Shown: positions 44,153-52,447 of the stretch, in pieces
Numbering within the stretch: the first letter of the stretch is position 1
Layout of the letters: every line of letters begins with the position of its first letter
NCBI RefSeq assembly: GCF_900105615.1
Contig: NZ_LT630003.1
Span: 3,422,501 to 3,486,500 of the forward strand
Direction of reading: 5' to 3'
From: Lacrimispora sphenoides JCM 1415
GTDB taxonomy: Bacteria > Bacillota > Clostridia > Lachnospirales > Lachnospiraceae
Length of the DNA stretch: 64,000 nt
Translations under genes and position numbers: made by a program
The notes under the pieces: model-generated
The model's input: only the letters and a program-made list of their open reading frames with translations
What the model was told of the DNA's origin: nothing
Databases searched by the model: none

Positions 44153-44758
44153 CTAATCAGTACTGGCATCGGTTTTATTATCTTTATCCGGATCCTCGGC
44201 TCCATCGACATTATTACCCGCATCAGGCTCCTTGGCTCCATCAGTATTATTATCTGTGTCTGGATCCTTAACTCCATCTTCCTTTTCTGTCTCATCTGTT
44301 TCTTCCGGAGGTTTATGCCCTTTTTCATAAATAGACATAATACTGGAAACCGGATAGCCTGTCTTATTATCGTCATCGATGTAAAGAGTCGGAACTCCGC
44401 CAAAAATATCGACTCTCGTCACAGTTCCCGTGATTTTTTTAATTGATCCGTTCTTCTCCTGGACTCCAACCATAACTTCTTTTCCCATCATGGATGTTCC
44501 ATAATTGATTGTATTGACCTGGGCAAAATCTCCCATTGCAGTGGAGAAGTTATTCATAGCCTGCATCATGGCGATCTGAGTCATCTGAGTCATCATCTCC
44601 GAGTTATCCATTGGGTTTGACATGTCCTGATTTTGAAGCTGTGCTGCCAAAAGCCTGAAAAATCCCTCCGTTGTCATTTCACTGTTACTGGTGGATTTTG
44701 CCCTAGCCTTAAAATCTTCCAGGGAACCATACAAATTTACTCCATTTACAGTCGACAT
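44153..44758 (-). CDS. flgD: Hook-capping protein FlgD with an acidic repeat tail
   Basis: The 201-residue FlgD has the N-terminal signature EGFFRLLAAQLQNQDMSNPM (about 31-50) and a short beta region with MGKEVMVGV. It caps the growing hook. The last 60 residues are three near-copies of a 12-residue acidic unit (DGVKDPDTDNNT, DGAKEPDAGNNV, DGAEDPDKDNKT), coded by 36-base repeats at about 44160-44280. The usual C-terminal FlgD fibronectin-like/tudor domains are reduced, so this is a compact FlgD plus tail. Confidence 0.9.
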   Translation of the reverse strand: MSTVNGVNLYGSLEDFKARAKSTSNSEMTTEGFFRLLAAQLQNQDMSNPMDNSEMMTQMTQIAMMQAMNNFSTAMGDFAQVNTINYGTSMMGKEVMVGVQEKNGSIKKITGTVTRVDIFGGVPTLYIDDDNKTGYPVSSIMSIYEKGHKPPEETDETEKEDGVKDPDTDNNTDGAKEPDAGNNVDGAEDPDKDNKTDASTD

Positions 44759-44769
44759 TATTTCTCTCC

Positions 44770-46029
44770 TTATCTGTAACCAACGCCGCTTTCTTCGGCG
44801 CTTTCCGTCTCAAAAATTCCAAGCCTCAGCTTTTGTATAAAATCCCCGCTGTTTTCTTCCCTCTGGCTTTCCTGATGCTGTCCACGCTGTTCCTGTCTGC
44901 TGCCATGTTCCTGCTGCTGGTTTAAATAATCGGGTTCCTGCTTGTCTACCAGAACCTGGAAGGGCCGTTCTAAATTAGATTCCAGAATGGATCCTAAATC
45001 GCCTGCTGACTGGGATAAAAGCTTTAAAGTTCTGCTTTCCGTACAAAGAAGGGAAACGCTGATCTGATTATCCTCATAGGAAATTCTGATCCGGATTTTT
45101 CCAAGGTTATGAGGTTCTAATTGGATATCCAATTCCCCATTTCCTTCGCGAATCTGTTTTAAAATCTGTTCCGATAGCTTTGCTTCCAATTCTTTTGAAT
45201 GATCTGCTCTTACAGACATATGGACTTCCTCAGGCTTTTCAATAGAACTATTCCAGAAACGTACAGGCTCAAAAGACTTTTCCGGAAGGTTTTTCTGGAT
45301 TTTGTCCTGATCTTCTTCTCCAGGGCTTGGCTTTTCTTGTGAACCGCTCTTAAGAAGATTTACCGTCTGTTTCTCTTCTACTGAATCTGAAACGGTCTCT
45401 GCTTCCTTCATTAGCGGCTGTAACGGTAGATTATCCTTTTTCTCTTTCGATCTTACAGCTGCTTCCGGATTCTCTCCGGCAATATCCTGAATTACAGGAT
45501 TCTTCTCACCTGTTTTTTGCATTATTGCTTCCGGAAAATGGGGTTCCGGCATTTCCTTTGAACCATTCGTCAAGGTTTCCAGATTATCATCTGCAAGGCC
45601 TTCTGTTCCCATGCTGTTTTCTGCCAGCTGGTGAAAACGGAACCGATCTAAAGCACGGAACGAATCCATTGTCTGAATTTTTACGGTTTCTTCCGGTACT
45701 AAAACGGTTTCTTCAGCCGCTCCTATGGTTTCCATAATTTGATCCGCCGGTTTCTGTCCTGTTATTTGGAACTTTTCCTCCGGCTCCTGGACTCTAGCCA
45801 TTCCAGCTGCTGCAGCCAAAGCTGCGGCCTCTGACGACACTTCTGCCGCAGACAGCTTATCATCTGAGGACTCCCCTGATTCCTGACTTTTTCCATCCTT
45901 CTTTTGATTGCCGCTTTTTAGCATGGCCTTAAACTCGGATAGGCCGTCAGCTGCCTTTTCTCCCTTTTTCCTACTGCCAGTCAGCTGTCTGGATAACAAA
46001 TCCACACTGCTGTTTTTTACTTCTGTCAT
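44770..46029 (-). CDS. fliK: Hook-length control protein FliK
   Basis: The 419-residue protein has a long low-complexity N-terminal part (about 1-290) and a FliK C-terminal domain (about 295-375: ELDIQLEPHNLGKIRIRISY, ISVSLLCTESRTLKLLSQSA). FliK measures the hook and triggers FlhB switching. The extreme tail is Gln/Glu/Arg-rich. The gene lies between fliJ and flgD as usual. A second FliK-like protein is encoded at 7.0-8.5 kb. Confidence 0.92.
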   Translation of the reverse strand: MTEVKNSSVDLLSRQLTGSRKKGEKAADGLSEFKAMLKSGNQKKDGKSQESGESSDDKLSAAEVSSEAAALAAAAGMARVQEPEEKFQITGQKPADQIMETIGAAEETVLVPEETVKIQTMDSFRALDRFRFHQLAENSMGTEGLADDNLETLTNGSKEMPEPHFPEAIMQKTGEKNPVIQDIAGENPEAAVRSKEKKDNLPLQPLMKEAETVSDSVEEKQTVNLLKSGSQEKPSPGEEDQDKIQKNLPEKSFEPVRFWNSSIEKPEEVHMSVRADHSKELEAKLSEQILKQIREGNGELDIQLEPHNLGKIRIRISYEDNQISVSLLCTESRTLKLLSQSAGDLGSILESNLERPFQVLVDKQEPDYLNQQQEHGSRQEQRGQHQESQREENSGDFIQKLRLGIFETESAEESGVGYR

Positions 46030-46080
46030 CTTCTCACTCCTTTCTTTTCATGCCCTTAAGCATTTGATTTTATGGTAGCT

Positions 46081-46098
46081 GCCGTAAGTTTTTACGGC
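46081..46098 (-). repeat. Intercistronic hairpin between fliJ and fliK
   Basis: A perfect 7-base stem GCCGTAA / TTACGGC with a 4-base loop and no following T-run; probably an mRNA stability or processing element. Confidence 0.5.
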
Positions 46099-46102
46099 AG
46101 GA

Positions 46103-46552
46103 TTACCTGCTTCCATGTACTGAGGTTGTGTTGGAAACGAACTCCTCAATGAACAGTTCTTCGCTTCGCAAAACCTCTTTGTTATACTGCAAAAGCTTCT
46201 TTTCCTTCAGCTTTTCAATGGAAACCACCTCTTTTCTGGCCTCCACCACTTCCTCCCGCTTTTGTTCCTCTTTTCTTTGCAGTTTCTGAAGAACTCCTTG
46301 TTCGGTAAGAATTTTCTTCTGCATGAAGGTAATGTAGGTTTCATATTCCCTCATCATATTAACGGCGATACCCTTACCTATCTCTGCCTTAAATCGGGTA
46401 CAGGCATCATTTCTTCGGTCCGACAATTCCTCAACCTTCTGTTCCTGCCTTACCACCTTATCCACAATCTGAGCGTGTTCGTTCTTTAAATTATCCAGGA
46501 CCTGGTCCTTATAATTCAATACTGTATTAAGCGGAAAATTAAACTTCTTCAT
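46103..46552 (-). CDS. fliJ: Flagellar export chaperone FliJ
   Basis: The 149-residue protein is almost entirely coiled coil (FNFPLNTVLNYKDQVLDNLK at the N-terminus, then heptads to about 135), as in FliJ. It links the FliI ATPase ring to FlhA. It sits directly after fliI. Sequence conservation is low in this family, so size, coil and position carry the call. Confidence 0.92.
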   Translation of the reverse strand: MKKFNFPLNTVLNYKDQVLDNLKNEHAQIVDKVVRQEQKVEELSDRRNDACTRFKAEIGKGIAVNMMREYETYITFMQKKILTEQGVLQKLQRKEEQKREEVVEARKEVVSIEKLKEKKLLQYNKEVLRSEELFIEEFVSNTTSVHGSR

Positions 46553-46574
46553 GCTCCCCTTCCCCTTTCAACAT

Positions 46575-47876
46575 CTATGATAAAATCATCTTCATTTTCT
46601 TTAAGACCTCTTCATAGCTGGCTTGTTCCTGTATCCCCTGACATAAGAACTGATTGATTTTATCTATTTTAGATATAGCCATATCAAGCTTTGGATTGGT
46701 GCCGCTCTTATAAGCACCAATCGAGATAAGATCCTCATTTTTCTCATATAGGCTTAACATATCCCGGATCTGGGAAGCTAATTTCCGGTGTTCCTCTGAA
46801 ACGATGTTGGTCATCAGACGCGAAATACTTGCACTTACGTCAATTGCCGGGAAATGGTTGGCATTGGCCAGCTTTCGGCTCAGTACGATATGACCGTCCA
46901 CAATACCCCTCACCGTATCGGCTATGGGCTCATTGGTATCATCACCCTCCACCAAGACCGTGTAGATTCCTGTAATGGAACCTTGTCCAAAGTTACCGCT
47001 CCGTTCCAGCAGCTTTGGAAACTCCGCATAAATAGAGGGAGTATAGCCTCTTGCCACCGGAGGCTCTCCGATTGCAAGTCCTATCTCTCTCTGTGCCATA
47101 GCAAATCGGGTCAGGGAGTCCATCATAAGCAATACATCCTTGCCCTGATTCTTAAAGTATTCAGCTATGGTAGTGGCAACCAATGGACACTTCATACGAA
47201 GCATGGCCGGTTGGTCTGAGGTGGCCACCACCAGTACGGAACGTTTCATTCCTTCCGGTCCTAAGTCTTTTTCTATAAATTCACGGACTTCTCTTCCGCG
47301 CTCCCCTACCAGAGCCACTACGTTAATATCTGCCTTTACATTCCTGGCAATCATGCCCAGTAAGGTACTTTTACCCACTCCACTGCCTGCAAATATTCCG
47401 ATACGCTGGCCTTTTCCAATCGTATTTAAGCCATCAATGGCCTTGACCCCAAATTCCAGCTTGTCCGTAATGGGCGGACGGGTCATGGGGTTGATATAAG
47501 GATTTTCAACGTAATAGTACCGGGGAGATTCAAAAGGTCCTTTTCCATCCATTGGTTCTCCCTTTGCATCGATGATTCGACCTCTTAAAAAATCTCCTAC
47601 CGGTACCTTCAACCTGCGTTTTGTATTCCGAACAAAGCTGCCCGCTGCAATTCCATTCATATTTTCATAGGCCATAAGCTGTATTTTGTCATCCTTAAAG
47701 CCCACCACTTCCACCGGTATCTGTTCCTGCCGGTCTTCATTGTAAATATAGGCTATGTCTCCGATACTGGCCCTTCCTCCGGAGGCTTCCATGGACATCC
47801 CCACAATGTTTTCAATCTTCCCGATATGGTCGATTGTCTCAGTCTTCGTAATGAGATCCGTCAATTCCTTAAACAT
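46575..47876 (-). CDS. fliI: Flagellar export ATPase FliI
   Basis: The 433-residue F1-type ATPase has Walker A GIFAGSGVGKSTLLG (about 163-177), a Walker B strand DVLLMMDSLTRFAMAQRE and the PPVARGYTPSIYAE element. It powers substrate unfolding and chaperone release at the export gate, held by FliH and FliJ, the adjacent genes. Confidence 0.97.
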   Translation of the reverse strand: MFKELTDLITKTETIDHIGKIENIVGMSMEASGGRASIGDIAYIYNEDRQEQIPVEVVGFKDDKIQLMAYENMNGIAAGSFVRNTKRRLKVPVGDFLRGRIIDAKGEPMDGKGPFESPRYYYVENPYINPMTRPPITDKLEFGVKAIDGLNTIGKGQRIGIFAGSGVGKSTLLGMIARNVKADINVVALVGERGREVREFIEKDLGPEGMKRSVLVVATSDQPAMLRMKCPLVATTIAEYFKNQGKDVLLMMDSLTRFAMAQREIGLAIGEPPVARGYTPSIYAEFPKLLERSGNFGQGSITGIYTVLVEGDDTNEPIADTVRGIVDGHIVLSRKLANANHFPAIDVSASISRLMTNIVSEEHRKLASQIRDMLSLYEKNEDLISIGAYKSGTNPKLDMAISKIDKINQFLCQGIQEQASYEEVLKKMKMILS

Positions 47877-47890
47877 GCAGGCTCCTCCTG

Positions 47891-48703
47891 TTACAGTCTG
47901 GCGTTATTAAGTATTCCTTTTATATTTTCCAGCTGCGTATTCACGCTGACATCAATAATCTCCTCCGGAAGCTCAATGATACAGGCTCCGTCCTCCTCAT
48001 GATCCATAGCAATGATCTTGATATTCCCGGAAATGTGGGACAATTCACTTAACAGTCCCACATCTCCCTGTATCATCATTCCTGCATCCCTTTGGGATAC
48101 ATAAATTTTCATCCACTGGGTTTTCTTAAGCTTTCCCGCAGCAGCCACGATCATGCGTTTAATAATCTCTCCGCTGGAGCGCAGACTGGTCTGAATCACC
48201 TTTTCTGCAATCGTAAGAGTGACCTTTTTTAAATCGTCAATATATTTGTCCAGTAACTTTTCTTTTTCTTCCGTAACGCTTTCAATTGCGTTTTTCATCG
48301 CTTCCAGGAATTCTTCCTCGCGCGCATCTAAGACCTCTTTATGGGCTTCGTAGGCTTTACGGAAACCGTCCTCATATCCCGCGTCATATCCGGCCTGACG
48401 GCCTTCTTCCATTGCCTGAACGCGGAGTTTTTCCCCGTCCGTCCTGGCCTGGTTTAGGAGATCTTCTGCATCCGTCCTGGCCTGGTCCAGAATCACCTGT
48501 GTCTTCCTTATAGCATCTTCGTACAATTCAGCAGTTTGAAGATACCTGTCATATTCTTGGTCCGCAGACTCCTCCTGCCCACATTCCGTCTCCGGATTTT
48601 CGCTTTCTTTTACCCTGATATCTTCAAATTCCCTGGTAAATCCGTATTCCAGAACGCGATCCGCCATCTGCACAGACTTTATAATATTAGACAATGACAT
48701 CAT
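47891..48703 (-). CDS. fliH: Flagellar export ATPase regulator FliH
   Basis: The 270-residue protein has a coiled-coil middle (about 60-130: QVILDQARTDAEDLLNQART) with a Gly-rich helix (GRQAGYDAGYEDGFRKAYE) and a C-terminal domain like the F1 delta subunit. It binds FliI and the C-ring. It overlaps the end of fliG by 17 bases. Two consecutive ATG codons make the exact start uncertain by one residue. Confidence 0.92.
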   Translation of the reverse strand: MMSLSNIIKSVQMADRVLEYGFTREFEDIRVKESENPETECGQEESADQEYDRYLQTAELYEDAIRKTQVILDQARTDAEDLLNQARTDGEKLRVQAMEEGRQAGYDAGYEDGFRKAYEAHKEVLDAREEEFLEAMKNAIESVTEEKEKLLDKYIDDLKKVTLTIAEKVIQTSLRSSGEIIKRMIVAAAGKLKKTQWMKIYVSQRDAGMMIQGDVGLLSELSHISGNIKIIAMDHEEDGACIIELPEEIIDVSVNTQLENIKGILNNARL

Positions 48704-49688
48704 CCTTTCCGCCCTTATTGATGATCAGCTCGCCTTCCTCTTCCAGACGCCTAATGATACCGACAATCCGCTGCTGAGCCTCTTCCACATCTTTTAAGCG
48801 TACATTAACTGTAACTTCCATATCGGACTGGATGCTTTCCTTCATACGAGTTGACATATTGGAGAAAATAACAGTTGTAATCTGCTCGTTTGCATTCTTA
48901 AGGGCATAAACCATGTCACGCATATCGCACTCTCTGATGAAACGCTGGATAGAGCGGTTGTCCATGGTAATGATATCCTCGAATACGAACATCTTCTTGC
49001 GGATGGTATCCGCCAGTTCTGCATCCTTTCTTCCCAATTCGTCGAAGATGAGCTTTTCGTTGCTCCGGTCAATGTGGTTCATAACGTTTGCTATGTAATC
49101 AACACCGCCCACACTGGTGTAGTCGGTAGTAAGGATGCCGGAGAACCGTTTCTTGATCTCCTCTTCCACAATTTTAATTCCTTCAGGAGACGCACTCTCC
49201 ATTCTGGCAATAGACTCAACGACCTGCATCCGTTTTTCAGGGGCAAGCTCTGAAATAATCTGGGCTGCCATCTCCTCATTTGTATAAGAAAGTACCAGTG
49301 CAATGATCTGGGCTCTTTCATGCTGCAGGACAGAAAGCAAGTTTTTTACATCGCTCTTCCGAATAAATCCAAATGATCTGGATTTCAGAGACTGTGTAAC
49401 CTTTTGAAGCAGGCTGTTGGCAGTACTTTCACCAAATGCTTTTTCCAGAACAGTTCTTGCATACTCCAGGCCACCGTCAGTCACTACCTTTTGAGTCAGA
49501 CAGGTCTTGTAGAACTCATCTAAAATGGCTTCCGTCTGCTCTGCTTCCACATGACCAAGTTTTGCCACTTCAAGAGTTAATTTCTCAATCTCGTCCTCAC
49601 TTAAGTACTTGTATACTTTAGAAGCCTTATCCACTCCCAGTGAAACAACCACTGTCGCCGCTTTTTGTTCGGGGGTTAGATCAACCAT
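48687..49688 (-). CDS. fliG: Flagellar motor switch protein FliG
   Basis: The roughly 333-residue FliG has three domains: FliF-binding N-terminus (LTPEQKAATVVVSLGVDKAS), middle (about 110-190, with EHPQ-type motif replaced by SPEGIKIVEEEIKKRF region context) and the torque-generating C-terminus (about 235-330: FVFEDIITMDNRSIQRFIRE). It forms the upper C-ring that meets MotA. The ATG at 49688 follows GGAGGCGG; the gene start overlaps the fliF stop by 8 bases. Confidence 0.96.
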   Translation of the reverse strand: MVDLTPEQKAATVVVSLGVDKASKVYKYLSEDEIEKLTLEVAKLGHVEAEQTEAILDEFYKTCLTQKVVTDGGLEYARTVLEKAFGESTANSLLQKVTQSLKSRSFGFIRKSDVKNLLSVLQHERAQIIALVLSYTNEEMAAQIISELAPEKRMQVVESIARMESASPEGIKIVEEEIKKRFSGILTTDYTSVGGVDYIANVMNHIDRSNEKLIFDELGRKDAELADTIRKKMFVFEDIITMDNRSIQRFIRECDMRDMVYALKNANEQITTVIFSNMSTRMKESIQSDMEVTVNVRLKDVEEAQQRIVGIIRRLEEEGELIINKGGKDDVIV

Positions 49689-51279
49689 TGTTACCGCCTC
49701 CATTCAACCATGTTTTCAGCAGCTGAGCTGATATCTCAGGGTTCTGCTCAGCAAAATCGCGGACGCACTGGCGCAGTTCTGCTCCCCTGTCTTCTTCAGG
49801 CTCCAGAATCTCCTGTTCTTCTTCTTCCTCCTCCGGCAGTTCCACCATATCCGGCAGCTCCGGAACATCTTCCTGGCTTATCTCCATGGCCTCCATAAGA
49901 GCGTCTTTCTTCCGTCTATGTCTTATCGCCAAAATGATAATCAGAGCGATAAGAAGTACTCCCGCCAGAGCTGCAATCAGAATCCACTGATTAACCAAAA
50001 TGCCGCCGGTGCTTGCTTCCACAGGAGTTTCAGGTGCCTTAGGCACCTCTACAGTATAGAAGGGCGCCGCCACGGCGGTTATTTTTTCCGCACGATCTGC
50101 CTGAGGGATTCCAGCCGCATTTCCAGCCAGATCCCGTATGTCGTCAATCGTCATACTTCCGAATCCTGTCCCATTTACCACTACGGATACAGTCAGGTTT
50201 TCCAAAGCTCCCGGATTGACTTGACCCTGTTCTTTTATCTGGTTTAAAAGATATTTTCTGGTCAGGCTGCTGGAACCATATGCATTCTCTTCAGCCGTTC
50301 CTCCCGCATTATACTGTGGGATGTCCGCATTGGCCTCTGAACCGGCCACACCGGAAGCATTCTGCCCACTTCCTGAATACTCCTTGAATATGGATTCCTC
50401 AGAAGTAAGACCTGTCTTATCCTTTTCATCTATCTTTTCAGGCGTATTGTAAACAATGCTCTCCCGAATCAGCTTATCCATATTAACCGTGCCCTTTACG
50501 GATACCCGGACATTGCCGTTTCCGTATACAGGACCAAGGACATTTAATACCTTTGCTGAAATCTGGTCTTCGATCAGCCTTGTGATCTCTTCTCCGGCCT
50601 TGCCGGTGTTGATGTCCTCATCATCGGAACCAGTGGTAACTTCCCGTCCGTTTCCGTCAAATACAGAGACATTGTCAATGACCATTCCAGGGATACTTCT
50701 GGATATAAGAAGCTGGATGGACTTTGCCTGCTCCTCTGTCGGAGATCCTCCATCTTTCATAACCACAACAGCCTGGGCGCTGGGCTCCTGTGTCTTATCA
50801 TCAGACAGTGCATATTTGGAGGGTTCTCCCAAAGCAATGGTTACATATGCCTCCTGCACGCCATCAAAGACCTTAATTGTGGAACCGATTCTGGTTTCCA
50901 GATCATAAAGTTCAAACCTGCGCCGGTCTGAATCTGTAGTCATCAAGTTTACATTATTTCTGAACACATCATATGTAAAACCGCTTTTCGGATACCCTTC
51001 CGAAACAAGCTTTGCCCTGGTAGTATCCAACTGGGGCGTAGGTACCAGAATGTCACCGTTTTGATACTGATAATCGATTCCGTCTTCCTGTAATTTTCCA
51101 ATGATCTGTTTGGCTTCTTCGCTGCTGACACTTGGGAACATTACCTCGTATGGCTTCTCCCGCATGGACAGCGCGATCACTATCGCTCCCACCACAACCG
51201 CCACGCCAACTGCGCCGATGATTATGGCTTTTTTTACTTTATCATTAAGCTTTTCTAAAAGTTCCTTTATCTTCTCCAT
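49681..51279 (-). CDS. fliF: MS-ring protein FliF
   Basis: The 532-residue protein has two membrane helices (about 18-40 and 432-455) bounding a large extracytoplasmic part with ring-building motifs (PYEVMFPSVSSEEAKQIIGK; RRFELYDLETRIGSTIKVFD). An acidic cytoplasmic tail (EEEEEEQEILEPEEDRG) leads to the FliG-binding end. It is the base on which rod and C-ring assemble. It follows fliE by 25 bases. Confidence 0.96.
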   Translation of the reverse strand: MEKIKELLEKLNDKVKKAIIIGAVGVAVVVGAIVIALSMREKPYEVMFPSVSSEEAKQIIGKLQEDGIDYQYQNGDILVPTPQLDTTRAKLVSEGYPKSGFTYDVFRNNVNLMTTDSDRRRFELYDLETRIGSTIKVFDGVQEAYVTIALGEPSKYALSDDKTQEPSAQAVVVMKDGGSPTEEQAKSIQLLISRSIPGMVIDNVSVFDGNGREVTTGSDDEDINTGKAGEEITRLIEDQISAKVLNVLGPVYGNGNVRVSVKGTVNMDKLIRESIVYNTPEKIDEKDKTGLTSEESIFKEYSGSGQNASGVAGSEANADIPQYNAGGTAEENAYGSSSLTRKYLLNQIKEQGQVNPGALENLTVSVVVNGTGFGSMTIDDIRDLAGNAAGIPQADRAEKITAVAAPFYTVEVPKAPETPVEASTGGILVNQWILIAALAGVLLIALIIILAIRHRRKKDALMEAMEISQEDVPELPDMVELPEEEEEEQEILEPEEDRGAELRQCVRDFAEQNPEISAQLLKTWLNGGGNNG

Positions 51280-51304
51280 TATACCTGTCCGCCCTGTTAT
51301 CTAC

Positions 51305-51616
51305 TTAAACGCCAATTCTTATAATCTCATTGTAGGATTCCAGTGCCTTGTTCCTAAGAGATGATAAGAGTTCTACAGATAACTGGGCTTTTGCCGCCGC
51401 CGCAGGCACGGTATGTGCATCGTCAATCTGGCCTGTTGACAGCAAGTATTCTTGTACCGTCAAATCTTCATCCGTGGTTTTTACGTTCTGTATGGCTTCT
51501 TTAAATATATCCCGAAACACCGAACTTCCATCCTGTCCGGCTGTCACTTTCTTTTCGCTTCCTATATTCCCAATGGACTCCATGGGGACGATAGGCCTTA
51601 TAAACATCTGTTCCAT
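51305..51616 (-). CDS. fliE: Flagellar adaptor protein FliE
   Basis: The 103-residue helical FliE (SSVFRDIFKEAIQNVKTTDE, AAAAKAQLSVELLSSLRNKA, ESYNEIIRIGV) links MS-ring and rod. It follows flgB by 17 bases; flgC, normally between them, is missing here and found at 38.2-38.6 kb. Confidence 0.95.
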   Translation of the reverse strand: MEQMFIRPIVPMESIGNIGSEKKVTAGQDGSSVFRDIFKEAIQNVKTTDEDLTVQEYLLSTGQIDDAHTVPAAAAKAQLSVELLSSLRNKALESYNEIIRIGV

Positions 51617-51633
51617 CTCATTAACCTCCCGTT

Positions 51634-52014
51634 TTAGCCTTTAATAACCGTGCGAAGCCTGCTTACTTCACTATTCAACGCATTCAGCTGATACTGATAC
51701 TGAAGAGTTGTCCTAGCCAGTTCCACATTCTCTACATCCATGTTGACATTGTTCCCGTCCATTCTTGCTGATTCATCTTTAGTTTCATGGATAAAGTGTC
51801 TGGAATTGCCTATGATTCTGCCTATATCCTTTGATGTGCCCTCTCTGCTGGCCATTAAGCGTTTACGGAATTCATCCTCAAAAGTAACATAACGGGCCTT
51901 ATAACCTGGGGTCTCGCCATTGGCGATATTATCCAGCGTTACCGACTGTTTGGACCACAGGTAATCCAAAGTCTTTTCCGCCATGGAAATGTTATTTCCA
52001 AATATCCCATTCAT
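51634..52014 (-). CDS. flgB: Flagellar proximal rod protein FlgB
   Basis: The 126-residue FlgB has LDYLWSKQSVTLDNIANGET and PGYKARYVTFEDEF (about 13-47) and a C-terminal coil (LARTTLQYQYQLNALNSEVS). It is the first gene of the long operon. I start at 52014 (MNGIFGNN), which has GTGAGGAGC in front; the frame stays open 29 codons further up, but that stretch lacks a ribosome site and family likeness and is read as the 5' leader. Confidence 0.94.
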   Translation of the reverse strand: MNGIFGNNISMAEKTLDYLWSKQSVTLDNIANGETPGYKARYVTFEDEFRKRLMASREGTSKDIGRIIGNSRHFIHETKDESARMDGNNVNMDVENVELARTTLQYQYQLNALNSEVSRLRTVIKG

Positions 52015-52147
52015 CCTATTGCTCCTCACTTTCATTCCCCTTGAAGAATCATGGGAATTGTATTTCACCACAAGAAAATTACCTTCTCCAGTTAAATTCA
52101 ACAGGATTTTCCTTTTTTTTTAATTTTTCTGTAATTTTTCTTACTAT

Positions 52148-52176
52148 ATTCTACATTTATTTACAGAATTTGTCAA
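52148..52176 (-). promoter_or_regulatory. Sigma-A promoter of the flgB operon
   Basis: On the minus strand TTGACA (52176-52171), 17 bases, TAGAAT (52153-52148), about 130 bases before flgB. It is the best housekeeping-type promoter in the window and would drive the roughly 24 kb transcript from flgB to cheD. Confidence 0.75.
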
Positions 52177-52230
52177 GAAAGTTGTCAGGAAATTTTCTAT
52201 AAATCTTAAGATAATGATGAAAATAAATAA

Positions 52231-52295
52231 ATCCTGATTTCGGCAATTTGAGTGCTGTCTCAAAAATGGTAGACAGGACGAGCTAAAATCAGGAT
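52231..52295 (-). terminator. Compound inverted repeat, probable terminator
   Basis: Outer arms ATCCTGATTT / AAATCAGGAT enclose inner arms CTGTCT / AGACAG. On the minus strand a T-rich tail (TTATTTATTT) follows, fitting a terminator for the glycosyltransferase gene upstream. The nested layout also resembles a small transposon-derived element. Confidence 0.5.
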
Positions 52296-52447
52296 ATTAA
52301 ATAAAATTCTTCTTATTATATACCATTGTTTTATAAGGTAACATTTGAATAAATAGCTGTTTTCTATGTTGATTTATTGTTAATCGGATCAACAATCAAA
52401 TCAACTTCAACTTAAGGTTCTGCCAGATAATTGGCTGCTTCATCCTT
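52295..52447. other. AT-rich gap between flgB promoter region and the modification cassette
   Basis: No gene is visible. It holds one clear inverted repeat (52368-52405: GTTGATTTATTGTT / AACAATCAAATCAAC, 9-base loop) without a T-run. The whole gap 52015-52447 contains the flgB leader, the sigma-A promoter and two inverted repeats. Confidence 0.5.

Noticed and set aside
44107..44403. Minus-strand frame rich in Ile/Arg/Met overlapping flgD
   Set aside because: It is an alternate-frame reading of the FlgD repeat tail; its periodicity comes from the 36-base repeats.
52015..52101. N-terminal extension of FlgB
   Set aside because: The frame is open but the extra 29 residues have no FlgB likeness, and the strong ribosome site lies at 52014.
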